Source: Geodermatophilus aquaeductus (GTDB lineage: Bacteria > Actinomycetota > Actinomycetes > Mycobacteriales > Geodermatophilaceae). Taken from it: 64,000 nucleotides of DNA. Below, piece after piece: positions 20,801 through 29,221 of the stretch. The first letter of the stretch is position 1. The number at the start of each line of letters is the position of its first letter. Both the position numbers and the translations under genes were made by a program. Under the pieces are notes generated by a model. It was not told the origin of the DNA. It saw only the letters and a program-made list of their open reading frames with translations, and searched no databases. The stretch covers positions 1 through 64,000 of the forward strand of contig NZ_FXTJ01000011.1 of the NCBI RefSeq assembly GCF_900182545.1, read 5' to 3'.

Positions 20801-21290
20801 CGGGCAGACGGCCACCGGCACCGCCGTCCCGACGGTCGCCAAGCCGTCGGCGCCCCCGGCGTCGCGGCTGAGCACGGCTGGTGCGGCCGGGGTGGCGCAG
20901 CGGGCCACCGCGATCCCGGTGCCCGCCGGCGGCAGCGTCACGCTGCTCGACGCCTCGGGGGCCGCGGTCGACACCGTCGTCGTGGCCGGCCAGGGCACCT
21001 ACGTCCTCGACCGGGCCACCGGCGTGGTCACGTTCACCCCGCTGCCGGGCTTCAGCGGCGAAGCGACCCCGGTGACCTACCGGGTGACCGACGCCTACGG
21101 CCAGGCGGTGGAGGGCAGCTACGGCGCCAGCGTCGAGGCGGCCCCGGCCGCACCGGCACCGGCGGCGGCCCTCGCCTCCACCGGCACCGACGCCCTGCCG
21201 CTGCTGGTCCTCGCCGGGTTCCTCGTGGTCGGCGGCGCGGTCCTGGTCGTCGTCGGCCGGCGGCGCGGCCGGGCGGAGGTGCCGGCCTGA
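17847..21290 (+). CDS. Large secreted surface protein with CshA-type repeats and LASTG sorting tail
   Basis: A 1147-residue protein. Residues 1-45 are an Arg-rich signal peptide; about 50-300 form a propeller-like domain (repeated YAVDVATRTVVATIDP-like strands, DUF6923-like); about 300-420 is a DUF11-like beta domain. Residues 423 to about 1105 are seven tandem repeats of about 97 residues resembling CshA fibril repeats (STGVGTAAQ, VTLLDG, TFTPVLGFSG, YRVTDAYGQ). The tail is LASTG (1109-1113), a hydrophobic stretch and an RRRGR end, a cell-wall sorting signal. GAGGAG precedes the GTG. It is probably an adhesin or stalk anchored by a sortase. Confidence 0.88.
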   Translation: MLRRPTRPSPRPRRGARGLVAAGVTLAVAAAGAGTTGVVLTASSAPAVPTVFIAQVIPNTDPEYVGGTNSTLRHAVQSRLANSGNGGVEIHSIGAAASMAYNAVGYRVADNDLYGIASTTANLVQIRSTDGVATTLGAVTGLPAPSGGSYAAGAFGEGATADVLYVKTNVTTSDVYAVDVATRTVVATIDPSQDFNAIDLTWSDGYLWGVEISGSTKTLIRLDVTGGTVTRIPTGTVFPSADASGYGAAWTYGNGNLAFSNNGTGTITQVTVHDPAAAVPTITRVSTIAGPSTSSNDGATSPSAPADLQLTVTPPAPAAPSSPITWQVVVSNAGPGGSSGGVFQFDVPAGVTAVSVPTGCTLTGAHVQCVSGQLPDGTSDTYDFSGTSPAAATVGSSSVVTVIGNELDTAANTATLVVAPAARTLTSTGPGPVAQSVSSGVPAGGTATLLDGDGDPVTSLTVSGEGTYAVSGSSFTFTPVNGWTGTAPAVAFRLTAADGNTGTGTYTATVTAPAAPVAGDRSTTGVGTAPQSTTVTPAPSGGSLTLLDADGDPATTVTVTGGTYALDAATATVTFTPDLGYSGSPTPAAYRVTDAYGQADEGAHQPTVTTPAPPSASPFTSTGVGTAAQSPATAVTVPGGGSVTLLDGSTPVTTLTVPDEGTYALDAATGVLTFTPVLGFSGTATAADYRVTDAYGQTAASTYTAEVTPPTGPAAPARTSTGVGTAAQGQTLTVPTSGTVTLLDADGDPVTSLTVPGEGGYELDPATGAVTFTPVLGFSGAATPVDYRVVDAYGTSAQGIYTPAVTPPAAPVVPDRSTSGPAVTAQETTVTLPPGGTLVLLDGGTPRTTLTVAGQGTYAVVGGTVRFTPVAGFSGPAAPVTTRVTDAYGQAVTATWTATVVPPAAPSAPTVTSSGTGTQAHTVSLTVPPGGTVTLLDGSTPVTSLTVPGEGTYTLDPATGAVTFAPAAGFSGTAHGAAYRVTDAYGQTATGTAVPTVAKPSAPPASRLSTAGAAGVAQRATAIPVPAGGSVTLLDASGAAVDTVVVAGQGTYVLDRATGVVTFTPLPGFSGEATPVTYRVTDAYGQAVEGSYGASVEAAPAAPAPAAALASTGTDALPLLVLAGFLVVGGAVLVVVGRRRGRAEVPA
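19113..21160 (+). repeat. Seven tandem CshA-type coding repeats
   Basis: Seven consecutive units of about 290 bases, each encoding STG...AQ, a LLDG strand, TFTP...GFSG and YRVTDAYGQ. Units 3, 4 and 6 are most alike at the DNA level (for example CTGCTCGACGGCAGCACCCC at two positions), which suggests fairly recent duplication or recombination among units. Confidence 0.85.
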
Positions 21291-21320
21291 CCTGACCGGC
21301 ACGCCTGACCTGATCGGCAC
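21285..21320. repeat. 18-bp tandem duplication at the surface-protein 3' end
   Basis: GCCTGACCTGACCGGCAC is followed directly by a copy with one change (T for C). The first copy contains the stop codon of the surface-protein gene. It looks like a slippage duplication of the last codons and carries no obvious function. Confidence 0.75.
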
Positions 21321-21354
21321 GGCGGCCCGGACCCACGGGGGGTCCGGGCCGCCG
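21320..21354. terminator. Bidirectional terminator between surface protein and anti-sigma genes
   Basis: A 15-bp perfect stem (CGGCGGCCCGGACCC with its complement) and a five-base loop lie between two convergent genes, four bases before the anti-sigma stop codon. Strong G+C stems without U-tracts are usual terminators in such genomes. Confidence 0.8.
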
Positions 21355-21358
21355 CGCG

Positions 21359-22150
21359 TCAGGTGTCGAGCTGGCCGCGGGCCACCGAGACGCCGGAGTG
21401 GGCGGGGTCGCCGTCCAGCGGCTCCACGGAGACGTCGACCACCGGGTACTCGCCGAGGTCGAGGCCGGCGGGCAGCTCGAACTCCTCGGTGCCGGCGCGG
21501 ACGACGCCGAGCGGGATGAGCCCGGACACCGACTCGTCGAGCAGCCACGCCTCGTAGTAGCCCTCGGCCGGGGCGCCCGCGGTGAGCTCGACCTGCAGCA
21601 CCCGGGTGCCGTCGGCCCGCTCGACCACCTCGGCGCGGCCCGAGGCGTCGCTGCCGTCGAGCGGGTCGAGCACGGTCGCGGCCACGGGGACGCCGTCGTC
21701 GCCGCGGTTGGCCAGCGCCACCGCACCCGCGCCGACGCCGAGCCCCACGACGAGCGCCGCGGCGGCGGCGAGCAGCAGGCGCGACCGGCGCGGCCGCAGC
21801 GGGACCACCGGCGCGACCGGCTCGGTAGGCGGCTCCACCGGCGCGGGCAGCGGTCCCGGCACGACGTCGGGCACCGGGCCGGCGGCCGGCGCGGACGCCG
21901 CGACGACGTCGGCGCGCGGGGCCGCGGACACCCCGGTGGCGGCGGCGATCCCGGCCCACAGCCCCGGCGGCGGCGCGACCGGCGGCCCGGGCGCGGCCAG
22001 CTCCGGCACGGCCAGCGCGTCGACGGCGCGGCGCAGTCGCGCCACCTCGCCGCGGCAGCTCTCGCAGTCGGCCAGGTGCGCGGCCTCGTCGTCGGCCAGG
22101 GGCTCGCCCAGCGCCGCGAGGCCGAGGTCCTCAGGCGTGCAGTGCGGCAC
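21359..22150 (-). CDS. Anti-sigma factor, RskA type
   Basis: A 263-residue single-pass membrane protein. The cytoplasmic N-terminus holds a zinc-finger-like HLADCESC anti-sigma motif (about residue 25), then a Pro/Ala-rich linker, an Arg-rich stop signal, one membrane helix (about 128-147) and an outer RskA-like domain ending with GYYEAWLLDE and LPAGLDLGEYPVVDVSVEPLDG. It should hold the ECF sigma factor encoded by the overlapping upstream gene until regulated proteolysis releases it. Confidence 0.9.
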   Translation of the reverse strand: MPHCTPEDLGLAALGEPLADDEAAHLADCESCRGEVARLRRAVDALAVPELAAPGPPVAPPPGLWAGIAAATGVSAAPRADVVAASAPAAGPVPDVVPGPLPAPVEPPTEPVAPVVPLRPRRSRLLLAAAAALVVGLGVGAGAVALANRGDDGVPVAATVLDPLDGSDASGRAEVVERADGTRVLQVELTAGAPAEGYYEAWLLDESVSGLIPLGVVRAGTEEFELPAGLDLGEYPVVDVSVEPLDGDPAHSGVSVARGQLDT

Positions 22151-22784
22151 CGTCCACCTCCAACCGGTCGCGCAGGCGCTCCAGGGTGCGCCGGATGTGG
22201 CTCTTGACCGTCCCCAGCGGCAGGCCGGTGCGCTCGGCGATCTGCGTGTGCGTGAGGTCGGCGAAGAAGGCGAGCTCGATGATGCCGCGCTGGGGCTGCC
22301 CGAGGCGGTCCAGCTCGCCGAGCAGCAGCACGCGGTCGGCGACGGTGCTGTCGACCGGCGCGGGACCGCCCGCGGGCGCGGCGTTCAGCTCGGCGACGGC
22401 GGCCTCGGTGGCGCGCCGCTGCCGGTCGCGCCGGGCCCAGGTGTCGGCGATCTTGTGCCGGCAGACGCCGGTCAGCCAGGCCGGGAGCGGGCCCTGCTCG
22501 GGCCGGTAACCGGCGCGCCCGGTCCAGGCGGAGATGAAGACCTGCTGCGTCACGTCCTCGGCGTCGGGGCCGGGGCCGAACGCGCGGACCGCCATCCCGT
22601 GCACCTGCGCCGCCCACCGCTCGTAGGCCCAGGCCAGCGCCTGCTCCTCGCCGGCGGCGAAGCGGCGGCCGACCTCGGCGTCGTCGGGCCCGGCCGGGCC
22701 CGCGGGCGCGGGCTCGGCCTCGGTGGTCACCCGCTCGACCCTATGCCGTCCGGAGCCCGTCCGGGACGGGAGCAGGCCGGTCAC
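22131..22784 (-). CDS. ECF RNA polymerase sigma factor (SigK-like)
   Basis: A 217-residue ECF sigma factor. Region 2 (LAWAYERWAAQVHGMAVR, then DAEDVTQQVFISAW) and region 4 (GELDRLGQPQRGIIELAFF, then TQIAERTGLPLGTVKSHIR) are intact. It overlaps the anti-sigma gene by 20 bases. The chosen GTG at 22784 shares a base with the sortase stop (TAGTG), so sortase and sigma factor are coupled; a second GTG at 22730 would remove 18 poorly conserved residues and is equally possible. Confidence 0.92.
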   Translation of the reverse strand: MTGLLPSRTGSGRHRVERVTTEAEPAPAGPAGPDDAEVGRRFAAGEEQALAWAYERWAAQVHGMAVRAFGPGPDAEDVTQQVFISAWTGRAGYRPEQGPLPAWLTGVCRHKIADTWARRDRQRRATEAAVAELNAAPAGGPAPVDSTVADRVLLLGELDRLGQPQRGIIELAFFADLTHTQIAERTGLPLGTVKSHIRRTLERLRDRLEVDGAALHA

Positions 22785-23434
22785 TACGCGAGCTCCGCGA
22801 CCACGACGACGTTGTCGCGGTAGCCGCCGGTCTCGGGCAGGAACGGTCCGCCACAGGTGACCAGCGTCAGCCGCGGCGGCCCGTCGCGCCCGAACAGCAG
22901 GTCCACCGGGAGCGCCTGCTTGTCCAGCGTCTCGCGGGCGACCACGCGCCAGCGGGTCGTCGCGCCCGCCGCGTCGGTGACCAGGACTTCCTGTCCCGGC
23001 TCGGCCTCCCGCAGCGGGGCGAGCTCACCGAGGCCCTGCTCGGCGTCGTCGACGTGGCCGGCGAGCACCGCCGACCCGGGTGCTCCGGGCACCGGCCCGA
23101 ACCGGTACCAGCCGGCCCGGCCGACGTCGTCCGGCAGCGCCATCTGCCCGTCGGGACGCACGCCGGACTCCTCCAGCGGCACGTCGACGCCGAGCGCCGG
23201 CACCTCCAGCCGCACCGGGGGGACGACGGCGGGCGCGGGTGCCGGGGCGGCGTCGCGGACGGGCACGCCCGGCACCGCCGGGACGTCGGCCGGCGGGGGA
23301 GTGCTCGACGGTGCGGGGAGCGCCTGCTCGACCGGCGCGCCCGCCGCCGCCGGCGGCCGGGTCAGAGCCCACGTCGCGGGCACGCCCACGGCGAGGGCCA
23401 GACCCAGGACCACACCGGCGGCGGCGGGACGCAC
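22784..23434 (-). CDS. Sortase, class F-like
   Basis: A 216-residue protein with an N-terminal membrane anchor, a Pro/Ala-rich linker and a sortase barrel: GWYRFGPVPGAPGSAVLAGHVDD holds the catalytic His (GHVD), TLVTCGG the catalytic Cys and the following segment (PETGGYRDNVVV) the Arg. The short barrel and TLVTCGG suit actinobacterial class F sortases. It is five bases downstream of the DUF4397 gene and coupled to the sigma gene. Candidate substrates are the DUF4397 protein and the LASTG surface protein next door. Confidence 0.9.
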   Translation of the reverse strand: MRPAAAGVVLGLALAVGVPATWALTRPPAAAGAPVEQALPAPSSTPPPADVPAVPGVPVRDAAPAPAPAVVPPVRLEVPALGVDVPLEESGVRPDGQMALPDDVGRAGWYRFGPVPGAPGSAVLAGHVDDAEQGLGELAPLREAEPGQEVLVTDAAGATTRWRVVARETLDKQALPVDLLFGRDGPPRLTLVTCGGPFLPETGGYRDNVVVVAELA

Positions 23435-23439
23435 GGCCG

Positions 23440-24252
23440 TCAGGCCCGCGTCGTGGCGAGCCGGCGCGCGGCCAGCCCGGCACCGACCAGCCCGAGCGCG
23501 GACAGGCCGAGCAGCGGGAGCGGCAGGTCGTCGTCGGCCAGGCCGGCGGTGCCACCGGGGACCCCGGAGGGCGCCGAGTGCCCGCCGCTGATCGTCTGCA
23601 CGGCCAGCTCGAAGCCCGCATCCTGCGAGCCCCACGCGTAGACGATCGTCGTGGCGCCCTCGGTCACGGCCAGGTCGGCCGGGCCGAGCGCGACGGTGGA
23701 GGTGCCGGCGAGGACGACGTCGGCGCTGACCGTGCCGGCCGGCACCTCGAGCGCCGCCTCGTTCGGGTTGGTCAGGTTGGGCGCGACGACCTGGCCGCCG
23801 GCGCGGACGTCGACCGCCGGCGCGGCCGCCACGTGCCGGACGACGACGCGGCCCTGACCGGCCGGGACCGCGGAGGTGTCGTTGACGAACGGCGTGAGCG
23901 CGGGCTGGCCCTCGGCGGTGAGGTGGGCGACCACCGTGGCGTTCGCGCCGGCGGGGACCGCGACGCCGTTCGCCGACAGCAGCGGCGCGCCGGAGCCGTC
24001 GGGGGCGTCGGCGGGGAAGAGCGCCAGGTCGTAGGAGCCGGCCGGCAGCGACAGCGGGTCGGTCAGGGTGCCGGGCTGGAAGTCGTCGATGAGCCGCTCG
24101 CCGTTGGCGTACACGTCCACCGGGGTGTCCGGGACGGCGTGCAGCACGGAGACGGTGGCGGTGTCGGCCGCCGACGCCGGGGCGGCGGCGAGCGCGAGCA
24201 GCGCGCCGGTGCCGACGACGGTGGCGAGGCCGAGGGTGCGGGTCCGGGTCAC
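23440..24252 (-). CDS. DUF4397 secreted protein with C-terminal anchor-like tail
   Basis: A 270-residue protein with a signal peptide ending APASA, two DUF4397 units (TATVSVLHAVPDTPVDVYANG and RVVVRHVAAAPAVDVRAGG) and a C-terminus of Gly/Pro-rich linker, hydrophobic helix PLPLLGLSALGLVGAG and basic end, like a sorting signal but without LPXTG. GTG at 24252 follows GGAGGA by six bases. DUF4397 proteins are commonly encoded beside class F sortases in actinobacteria; the DUF has no assigned biochemical role. Confidence 0.88.
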   Translation of the reverse strand: MTRTRTLGLATVVGTGALLALAAAPASAADTATVSVLHAVPDTPVDVYANGERLIDDFQPGTLTDPLSLPAGSYDLALFPADAPDGSGAPLLSANGVAVPAGANATVVAHLTAEGQPALTPFVNDTSAVPAGQGRVVVRHVAAAPAVDVRAGGQVVAPNLTNPNEAALEVPAGTVSADVVLAGTSTVALGPADLAVTEGATTIVYAWGSQDAGFELAVQTISGGHSAPSGVPGGTAGLADDDLPLPLLGLSALGLVGAGLAARRLATTRA

Positions 24253-24324
24253 GGGGTCCTCCGGGAGCTGGGGGTGCTGACACCTCCCCTTCCCGCGGCC
24301 CCGCAGGTCCGGATGCACCCGCCC

Positions 24325-25287
24325 TCAGATGGGCACCGAGAGGGAGACGGCGACGTCGCCGGCCGGGTCGGTCCACCAGTGCGTCGTCCGCAGCCCGGCC
24401 GCGGCGAGCTCGGCCTCCACGCCGGCGCGGCGGAACTTGGCCGACACCTCGGTGCGCAGGTCCTCGCCCGCGGCGAAGTGCACCGTCAGGTCCAGCGCCG
24501 GCACGGTGACCACCTGGTCGGTCCGTGACCGCAGCCGCATCTCGATCCACTCCTGCTCGGCGTCCCACAGCGCCACGTGGTCGAAGGCGGCCGGATCGAA
24601 GTCGGCGCCCAGCTCGCGGTCGAGCACGGTGAGCACGTTGCGGTTGAACGCGGCGGTCACGCCGGCGGCGTCGTCGTAGGCGCGGACCAGCCGCGCGGGG
24701 TCCTTGACCAGGTCGGTGCCGAGCAGGAGGGCGTCGCCGGAGGCGAGGGTGGCGGCCAGCTCGGCCAGGAACGCCGCCCGGGGGGCGGGCTCGAGGTTGC
24801 CGATCGTGGAACCGAGGAAGGCCACCAGCCGCCGTCCGGAGCGGGGCAGCAGCGTCAGGTGCTCGGTGAAGTCGCCGACCACGGCGTCGACGGCGACGCC
24901 CGGGTACTCCGCACCGATCGCCGCGCCGGCCGCCTCCAGCACGGTCGGGTCGACGTCGAAGGGGACGAAGCGCCGCAGCGTGCCGGCCCGGGTGAGCGCG
25001 TCGAGCAGCAGGCGGGTCTTCTCCGAGGTGCCGCTGCCGAGCTCGACGAGCACATCCGCGCCGGAGGCCCGGGCCATCTCGTCGGCGTGCGCAGCGAGGA
25101 CCGCCCGCTCGGCGCGGGTCGGGTAGTACTCGGGCAGCCGGGTGATCTCGTCGAACAGCTCGCTGCCGCGCGCGTCGTAGAACCAGCGCGGGGACAGCCA
25201 CTTCGGCGTCGCGGTCAGCCCGGCGAGGACGTCGGCCCGCAGCGCGGCCGCGGGGTCTTGGGGGGCGAGGTGGCGGGTCGTCGTCAC
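24325..25287 (-). CDS. egtD: L-histidine N-alpha-methyltransferase EgtD
   Basis: A 320-residue SAM-dependent enzyme that trimethylates histidine to hercynine. Family signatures include [27 protein letters not shown], the SAM-binding [18 protein letters not shown] and [11 protein letters not shown]. It is the last gene of the egtABCD operon, 22 bases after egtC. EgtD and EgtE sit at either side of the surface-protein/sigma module. Confidence 0.97.
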   Translation of the reverse strand: MTTTRHLAPQDPAAALRADVLAGLTATPKWLSPRWFYDARGSELFDEITRLPEYYPTRAERAVLAAHADEMARASGADVLVELGSGTSEKTRLLLDALTRAGTLRRFVPFDVDPTVLEAAGAAIGAEYPGVAVDAVVGDFTEHLTLLPRSGRRLVAFLGSTIGNLEPAPRAAFLAELAATLASGDALLLGTDLVKDPARLVRAYDDAAGVTAAFNRNVLTVLDRELGADFDPAAFDHVALWDAEQEWIEMRLRSRTDQVVTVPALDLTVHFAAGEDLRTEVSAKFRRAGVEAELAAAGLRTTHWWTDPAGDVAVSLSVPI

Positions 25288-25309
25288 GGGTCTCCTCTGC
25301 TCGGATCGG

Positions 25310-25999
25310 TCAGGTCAGCGCGGTGACGGTCAGGCCGTCGGGGGTCACCTCGACCAGCGAGCGGTCGGGGACGTCGGTCCAGGCGGGGTCGTCGTCCCAC
25401 GGCTCGCTGGCCAGCGCGGTCCCCTCGTCGGTGACCAGAGCCGAGAGCGTGTCGCCCCAGGTGGTGGCCAGCAGCCGGCTGCCGTCGGCGGCGAGCAGGT
25501 TGAGCCGGGCGGCGGGATCGGCGACGCCCACCTCCCGGACGACGTCGCCGAGCGCCCCGGCGCCGCGGGAGAACACCAGCGCCGCGAGCAGCGCGCTGTC
25601 CACGGTGGACTCGGCGTCGCGCACCGGCGGCAGCACGGCGCGGTCCACCCGGCCGTTGTGCGACAGCAGCCAGCGGCCGTCGGTGAACGGCGCGACGGCG
25701 CTCTCCTCCAGCGGCATGCCCACCGTGGCAGAGCGGACGGCGGCCACCACGCACCCGGACACCAGCACCGGCGCCACCGAGGCGAACGACGGGTCGCCCC
25801 ACAGCGGCCGCGCCGACCGCCACCGTGCCGGGCCCTCGCGGCCCGCCGCCCAGAACCCCACGCCCCAGCCGTCGGCGTTGACGGTGCCGTACCGCTGCCG
25901 CCGCGGCGCCCACGACTGCACCAGCAGCGACGACGGCGGCTCGAGCACCAGCGAGGACAGCGACCGGGGCCGGCCCAGCCAGGCGAGGTGGCGGCACAT
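25310..25999 (-). CDS. egtC: Ergothioneine amidotransferase EgtC
   Basis: A 229-residue class II glutamine-amidotransferase-fold hydrolase starting MCRHLAWLG, with the nucleophilic Cys2 exposed after Met removal, [10 protein letters not shown] and LLSHNGRV. EgtC removes glutamate from the gamma-glutamyl-cysteinyl-hercynine sulfoxide. The ATG overlaps the egtB stop by one base (TGATG). Confidence 0.96.
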   Translation of the reverse strand: MCRHLAWLGRPRSLSSLVLEPPSSLLVQSWAPRRQRYGTVNADGWGVGFWAAGREGPARWRSARPLWGDPSFASVAPVLVSGCVVAAVRSATVGMPLEESAVAPFTDGRWLLSHNGRVDRAVLPPVRDAESTVDSALLAALVFSRGAGALGDVVREVGVADPAARLNLLAADGSRLLATTWGDTLSALVTDEGTALASEPWDDDPAWTDVPDRSLVEVTPDGLTVTALT

Positions 26000-27282
26000 C
26001 AGTCCACCGACCAGGCCAGCCGGAACCCGCTGAACACCTGCCGGCGGATCGGGTGGTCCCAGTTGCGGAAGCTGGGCCGCAGGATCGAGGGCTCCACCGA
26101 CCAGGCGCCGCCGCGCAGGACCCGGTGGTCGCCGCCGAAGAAGGGCGCGGAGTAGTCGGCGTAGAGCATCGGCGTGAACCCGGGCCAGGCCTCGAAGCCC
26201 GACGACGTCCACTCCCAGACGTCGCCGACCATCTGCTCGGCGCCGACCGCCGACGCGCCGCCGGGGTAGGCGCCCACCGGCGCGGGCCGCAGCGCCGAGC
26301 CGCCCAGGTTGGCCAGCGCCGGCGTCGGGGCGGCATCGCCCCACGGCCAGCGCCGTCGGCGGCCGGTGGCCGGGTCCCACACCGCGGCCTTCTCCCACTC
26401 GGCCTCGGTGGGCAGCCGGGCGCCGGCCCAGGCCGCGTAGGCCTCGGCCTCGAAGAAGCTGACGTGCTGGACCGGCTCGTCGGGCGGGATCTCCTCGAGG
26501 ACGCCGAAGCGGGTGCGGACCGCGCCGGTCGGGCTCCAGTACTGCGGGCGCTCGAGATCGGCCTCCTGCCGGTGCGCCCAGCCGCGCGCCGACCACCAGC
26601 GCCGGGTGTCGTAGCCGCCGTCGGCGACGAAGGCCGCGTACTCGCCGTTGGTCACCGGCACCCGGCCGATGCGGAAGGCGGGGACGTCGACGACGTGCGC
26701 GGGCCGCTCGTTGTCCAGCGAGAACGGCTCGTCGGCGGCGTCGACCCCGAGCACGAACGGACCACCCGGCACCAGCACCGACGTGCCGGCCACCCCCGTC
26801 CGCCCCGGCGGCAGCGGGGTGCCCTCGCCCAGCAGCGGCGGGCCGGTGCGGATGGCCAGCGCCTGCAGCATCGTCTCGTCGTGCTGCTGCTCGTGGCTGA
26901 CCACCATGGCCACGTCGAACGGGTCGTCGTCGGGACCGGCCCGCTCCAGCCGGTCGAGCACCCGGCCGCGGACCTCCCGGCCGAACGCGCGCGCCTCGAC
27001 CGGCGGCAGCAGCGGCAGCCGCGCGCGCACCGCCCGGGGCTGGGCGAAGGCGTCGTAGAGCGCCTCCACCGCGGGCGGCAGCAGGCCCGGACGTCGGGTG
27101 TCGCCGTCGCGCAGCAGCCACAGGTCCTCCTGCTGCGCGACGTGCGCGAGGTCCCACACCAGCGGGCTCAACAGCGGGGTGTGCTGGCGCAGCAGCTCGG
27201 GCTCGTCGTGGTCGGTGAGCAGCAGCGTCCGCTGCCGCGCGGTCTCCAGGTCGCGGGCGAGCTGCTCGTGCACGGCGGTCAC
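25999..27282 (-). CDS. egtB: Hercynine oxygenase EgtB (sulfoxide synthase)
   Basis: A 427-residue non-haem iron enzyme with a DinB-like N-terminal domain and a C-terminal formylglycine-generating-enzyme-like domain. The iron-binding histidines are His47 ([11 protein letters not shown]), His130 and His134 (SHEQQHDE), matching His51/134/138 of the characterised mycobacterial enzyme with an offset of four. It joins gamma-glutamyl-cysteine and hercynine using oxygen. It overlaps egtA by four bases. Confidence 0.97.
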   Translation of the reverse strand: MTAVHEQLARDLETARQRTLLLTDHDEPELLRQHTPLLSPLVWDLAHVAQQEDLWLLRDGDTRRPGLLPPAVEALYDAFAQPRAVRARLPLLPPVEARAFGREVRGRVLDRLERAGPDDDPFDVAMVVSHEQQHDETMLQALAIRTGPPLLGEGTPLPPGRTGVAGTSVLVPGGPFVLGVDAADEPFSLDNERPAHVVDVPAFRIGRVPVTNGEYAAFVADGGYDTRRWWSARGWAHRQEADLERPQYWSPTGAVRTRFGVLEEIPPDEPVQHVSFFEAEAYAAWAGARLPTEAEWEKAAVWDPATGRRRRWPWGDAAPTPALANLGGSALRPAPVGAYPGGASAVGAEQMVGDVWEWTSSGFEAWPGFTPMLYADYSAPFFGGDHRVLRGGAWSVEPSILRPSFRNWDHPIRRQVFSGFRLAWSVD

Positions 27283-28535
27283 GGGCGCACCTCCGGGGTC
27301 TCGGTGGCGGTCAGGAGGGCGGCGGCCGGGTCGCCCGGGAGCGCGTCACCCGGGGAGCGGCCCGCCTCGGCGAGCGCGGCGAGCGCCTCGACCTCCGGCC
27401 GCAGGGACGGGTCGACGGCGGCCAGCGCGGCGGCCAGGCAGCGCACCGCGGCGGTGCGCAGGTCGCGGTCGGCCAGCCCGTCGCGGGCGGCGCGGTCCCA
27501 GGCGCCGGCCACGGGCGCGGTGGCCTCGGCCGCGGCGTCGGCGGCGCGGGCGTCGTCGAGCAGGGCGGTGGTGACGGCGGCCAGGGCCGGCCACCAGGGC
27601 TCGGGGGCGGCGTCGAGGTAGCGGATCTCCAGGTAGCCGCGCAGCCGCACCGGCGGGAAGAGCGTGGACAGGTGGTAGTCGAGGTCGGCCGCGGTGGGAC
27701 GGCGCCCGCCCAGCGGGACCGCGCCGGTGACCCAGTCGGCGAAGCGGGTGCGGGGAAGCACCGGCTCGGCGGTGCCGGTGTCCGGGTCGCGGACGAGCAT
27801 CACCGGTGCGGCGAGCGCGTAGTGCGCCCACTCGCCGGCCGGGTCGTCCCCGCCGAGCAGCGGGCCGCAGCGGGCCTGGTCGAGCGCGCCCCACACCTGC
27901 TGCCGCGACGAGCGCCACCCGGTGGCCCGGCCGCCGAGCAGCGGCGAGCACGCGGAGACGGCGACCAGCACGGGGCCGAGCTGGTGGGCCAGCGCCACCC
28001 GGCGGCTCCACCCACCGCGCGGGCCGGCGTCCAGGTTGACCTGCAGCGACGCGGTCGCGGTCATCATCGCCGTCCCCGCGGCGCCGCAGCCGGCGGCGGC
28101 GAAGTGCCGCTCCATCGCCCGGTAGCGCGGCGCCGGACTGACGCGGGCCGGCCGGCGCAGCGGATCGGCACCCACCGGCGCCAGACCCAGCCGCGCGGCG
28201 GCCAGCGCGGCGGCGAGCACCGCGCGGTCGGCCCGCAGCGCCGCGACCGCGGCGGCGGCGCCGGGCAGCGGCGGCCCGGACAGCTCCACCTGGCCGCCGG
28301 GCTCCAGGGTCACCCGGCTGCCGCCGGGCAGGGGAGGCAGGGCGGCCACCGCGGCGGTCACCCGCTCCCACGGCACCCGGACGGCCGGGGCGTCGACGTC
28401 GACCAGGTGCGCCTCGAGCTCCAGGCCGACCGCGCCGGTGGGGCCGGGCCGCAGCGCGCCGGCGGTGACCGCGTCGACGGCGGTCTCAAGGTCGAGCGCG
28501 GTGCGCTCCTCCACGGCAGGGGCCACGGGGCCCAC
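27279..28535 (-). CDS. egtA: Glutamate-cysteine ligase EgtA
   Basis: A 418-residue GCS2-type ligase: [44 protein letters not shown] and [11 protein letters not shown] are visible. It makes the gamma-glutamyl-cysteine used by EgtB. First gene of egtABCD; GTG at 28535. The 167 bases upstream, shared with a divergent gene, hold no clear -35/-10 pair. Confidence 0.94.
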   Translation of the reverse strand: MGPVAPAVEERTALDLETAVDAVTAGALRPGPTGAVGLELEAHLVDVDAPAVRVPWERVTAAVAALPPLPGGSRVTLEPGGQVELSGPPLPGAAAAVAALRADRAVLAAALAAARLGLAPVGADPLRRPARVSPAPRYRAMERHFAAAGCGAAGTAMMTATASLQVNLDAGPRGGWSRRVALAHQLGPVLVAVSACSPLLGGRATGWRSSRQQVWGALDQARCGPLLGGDDPAGEWAHYALAAPVMLVRDPDTGTAEPVLPRTRFADWVTGAVPLGGRRPTAADLDYHLSTLFPPVRLRGYLEIRYLDAAPEPWWPALAAVTTALLDDARAADAAAEATAPVAGAWDRAARDGLADRDLRTAAVRCLAAALAAVDPSLRPEVEALAALAEAGRSPGDALPGDPAAALLTATETPEVRP

Positions 28536-28702
28536 CCCCTCCAGGTCCGGACCGGTCGCCGGGGCGACCGCGGGTCGGTGCGGGGGCGGCTCCGCGCGGG
28601 GGGCCGTCCTCGTCTGTCATCCATGCACTACACGACGGTGGTGACAAGCCCTCCCCGGACGTGCACCGCGCCGTCGTCCGGTGTTCGCGGGAGGATCCCC
28701 GG

Positions 28703-29221
28703 GTGGATTCCCCGCGCGACCGCGACGCCGCGGGGCGGGCCCGCAACGCCCGCCCCCGCGACGCCCTCGGCCGTCCGCTGCCGCACGGCGCGGCCGGGGA
28801 GGAGCGGGCGCCGGAGGGGGTGCCGCGCACGCCGGACGAGGCGCTCACCGAGGCGCAGCGGCTGCTCGACGCCGGCCGCCCGTTCCACGCCCACGAGGTG
28901 CTCGAGGACGCCTGGAAGGCCGCGCCGGGGGAGGAGCGGCAGCTGTGGCGGGGCCTGGCGCAGCTCGCCGTCGGCCTCACCCACGCCGCCCGGGGCAACG
29001 ACCGCGGCGCCGCCCGGCTGGTCGAGCGGGGTGCGGACAACGTGGCGCCCTACGCGGCGGCACCGCCGCACGGGATCGACGTCGCCGGGCTGCTGGAGTG
29101 GGCGCGGAGGCCGCCCGCCGTGGACCGGCCGTTCCTGCTGCGCGACCCTGCTGCCGACGCTGCTGCCGACCCTGGCCCGGCCCGCCGGCCGCGGGCAGAC
29201 TCGACCGGGGAGGTCCCATGA
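28703..29221 (+). CDS. DUF309 domain protein
   Basis: A 172-residue protein with the DUF309 core ALTEAQRLLDAGRPFHAHEV followed by LEDAWK and LWRGLAQLAVGLTHAARGN, a helical metal-site-like fold of unknown function. The GTG at 28703 is preferred because GGGAGGAT (28689-28696) precedes it; the frame is open to 28661. The N-terminal 50 residues and the C-terminal 30 residues are low-complexity. It overlaps the following SRPBCC gene (ATGA). Confidence 0.82.
   Translation: MDSPRDRDAAGRARNARPRDALGRPLPHGAAGEERAPEGVPRTPDEALTEAQRLLDAGRPFHAHEVLEDAWKAAPGEERQLWRGLAQLAVGLTHAARGNDRGAARLVERGADNVAPYAAAPPHGIDVAGLLEWARRPPAVDRPFLLRDPAADAAADPGPARRPRADSTGEVP

Noticed and set aside
19113-21160. Regular repeats as a possible CRISPR array or minisatellite
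   Set aside because: Units are about 290 bases, imperfect, in frame and encode CshA-like domains; there are no short identical repeats with spacers and no cas genes.
17964-21959. Open frame of more than 1300 codons on the minus strand across the surface-protein gene
   Set aside because: It is the antisense shadow of the repeat protein; its translation is Arg/Gly-rich low complexity with no domain, while the plus strand gives a signal peptide, repeats and a sorting tail.
22784-25201. 805-codon minus-strand frame ending in the sortase
   Set aside because: Only the last 217 codons resemble a protein family; the rest shadows egtD and the DUF4397 gene in another frame.
28536-28702. Possible RNA gene or riboswitch in the gap upstream of egtA and the DUF309 gene
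   Set aside because: No conserved riboswitch core, no strong hairpin series and no tRNA-like fold could be seen in these 167 bases.
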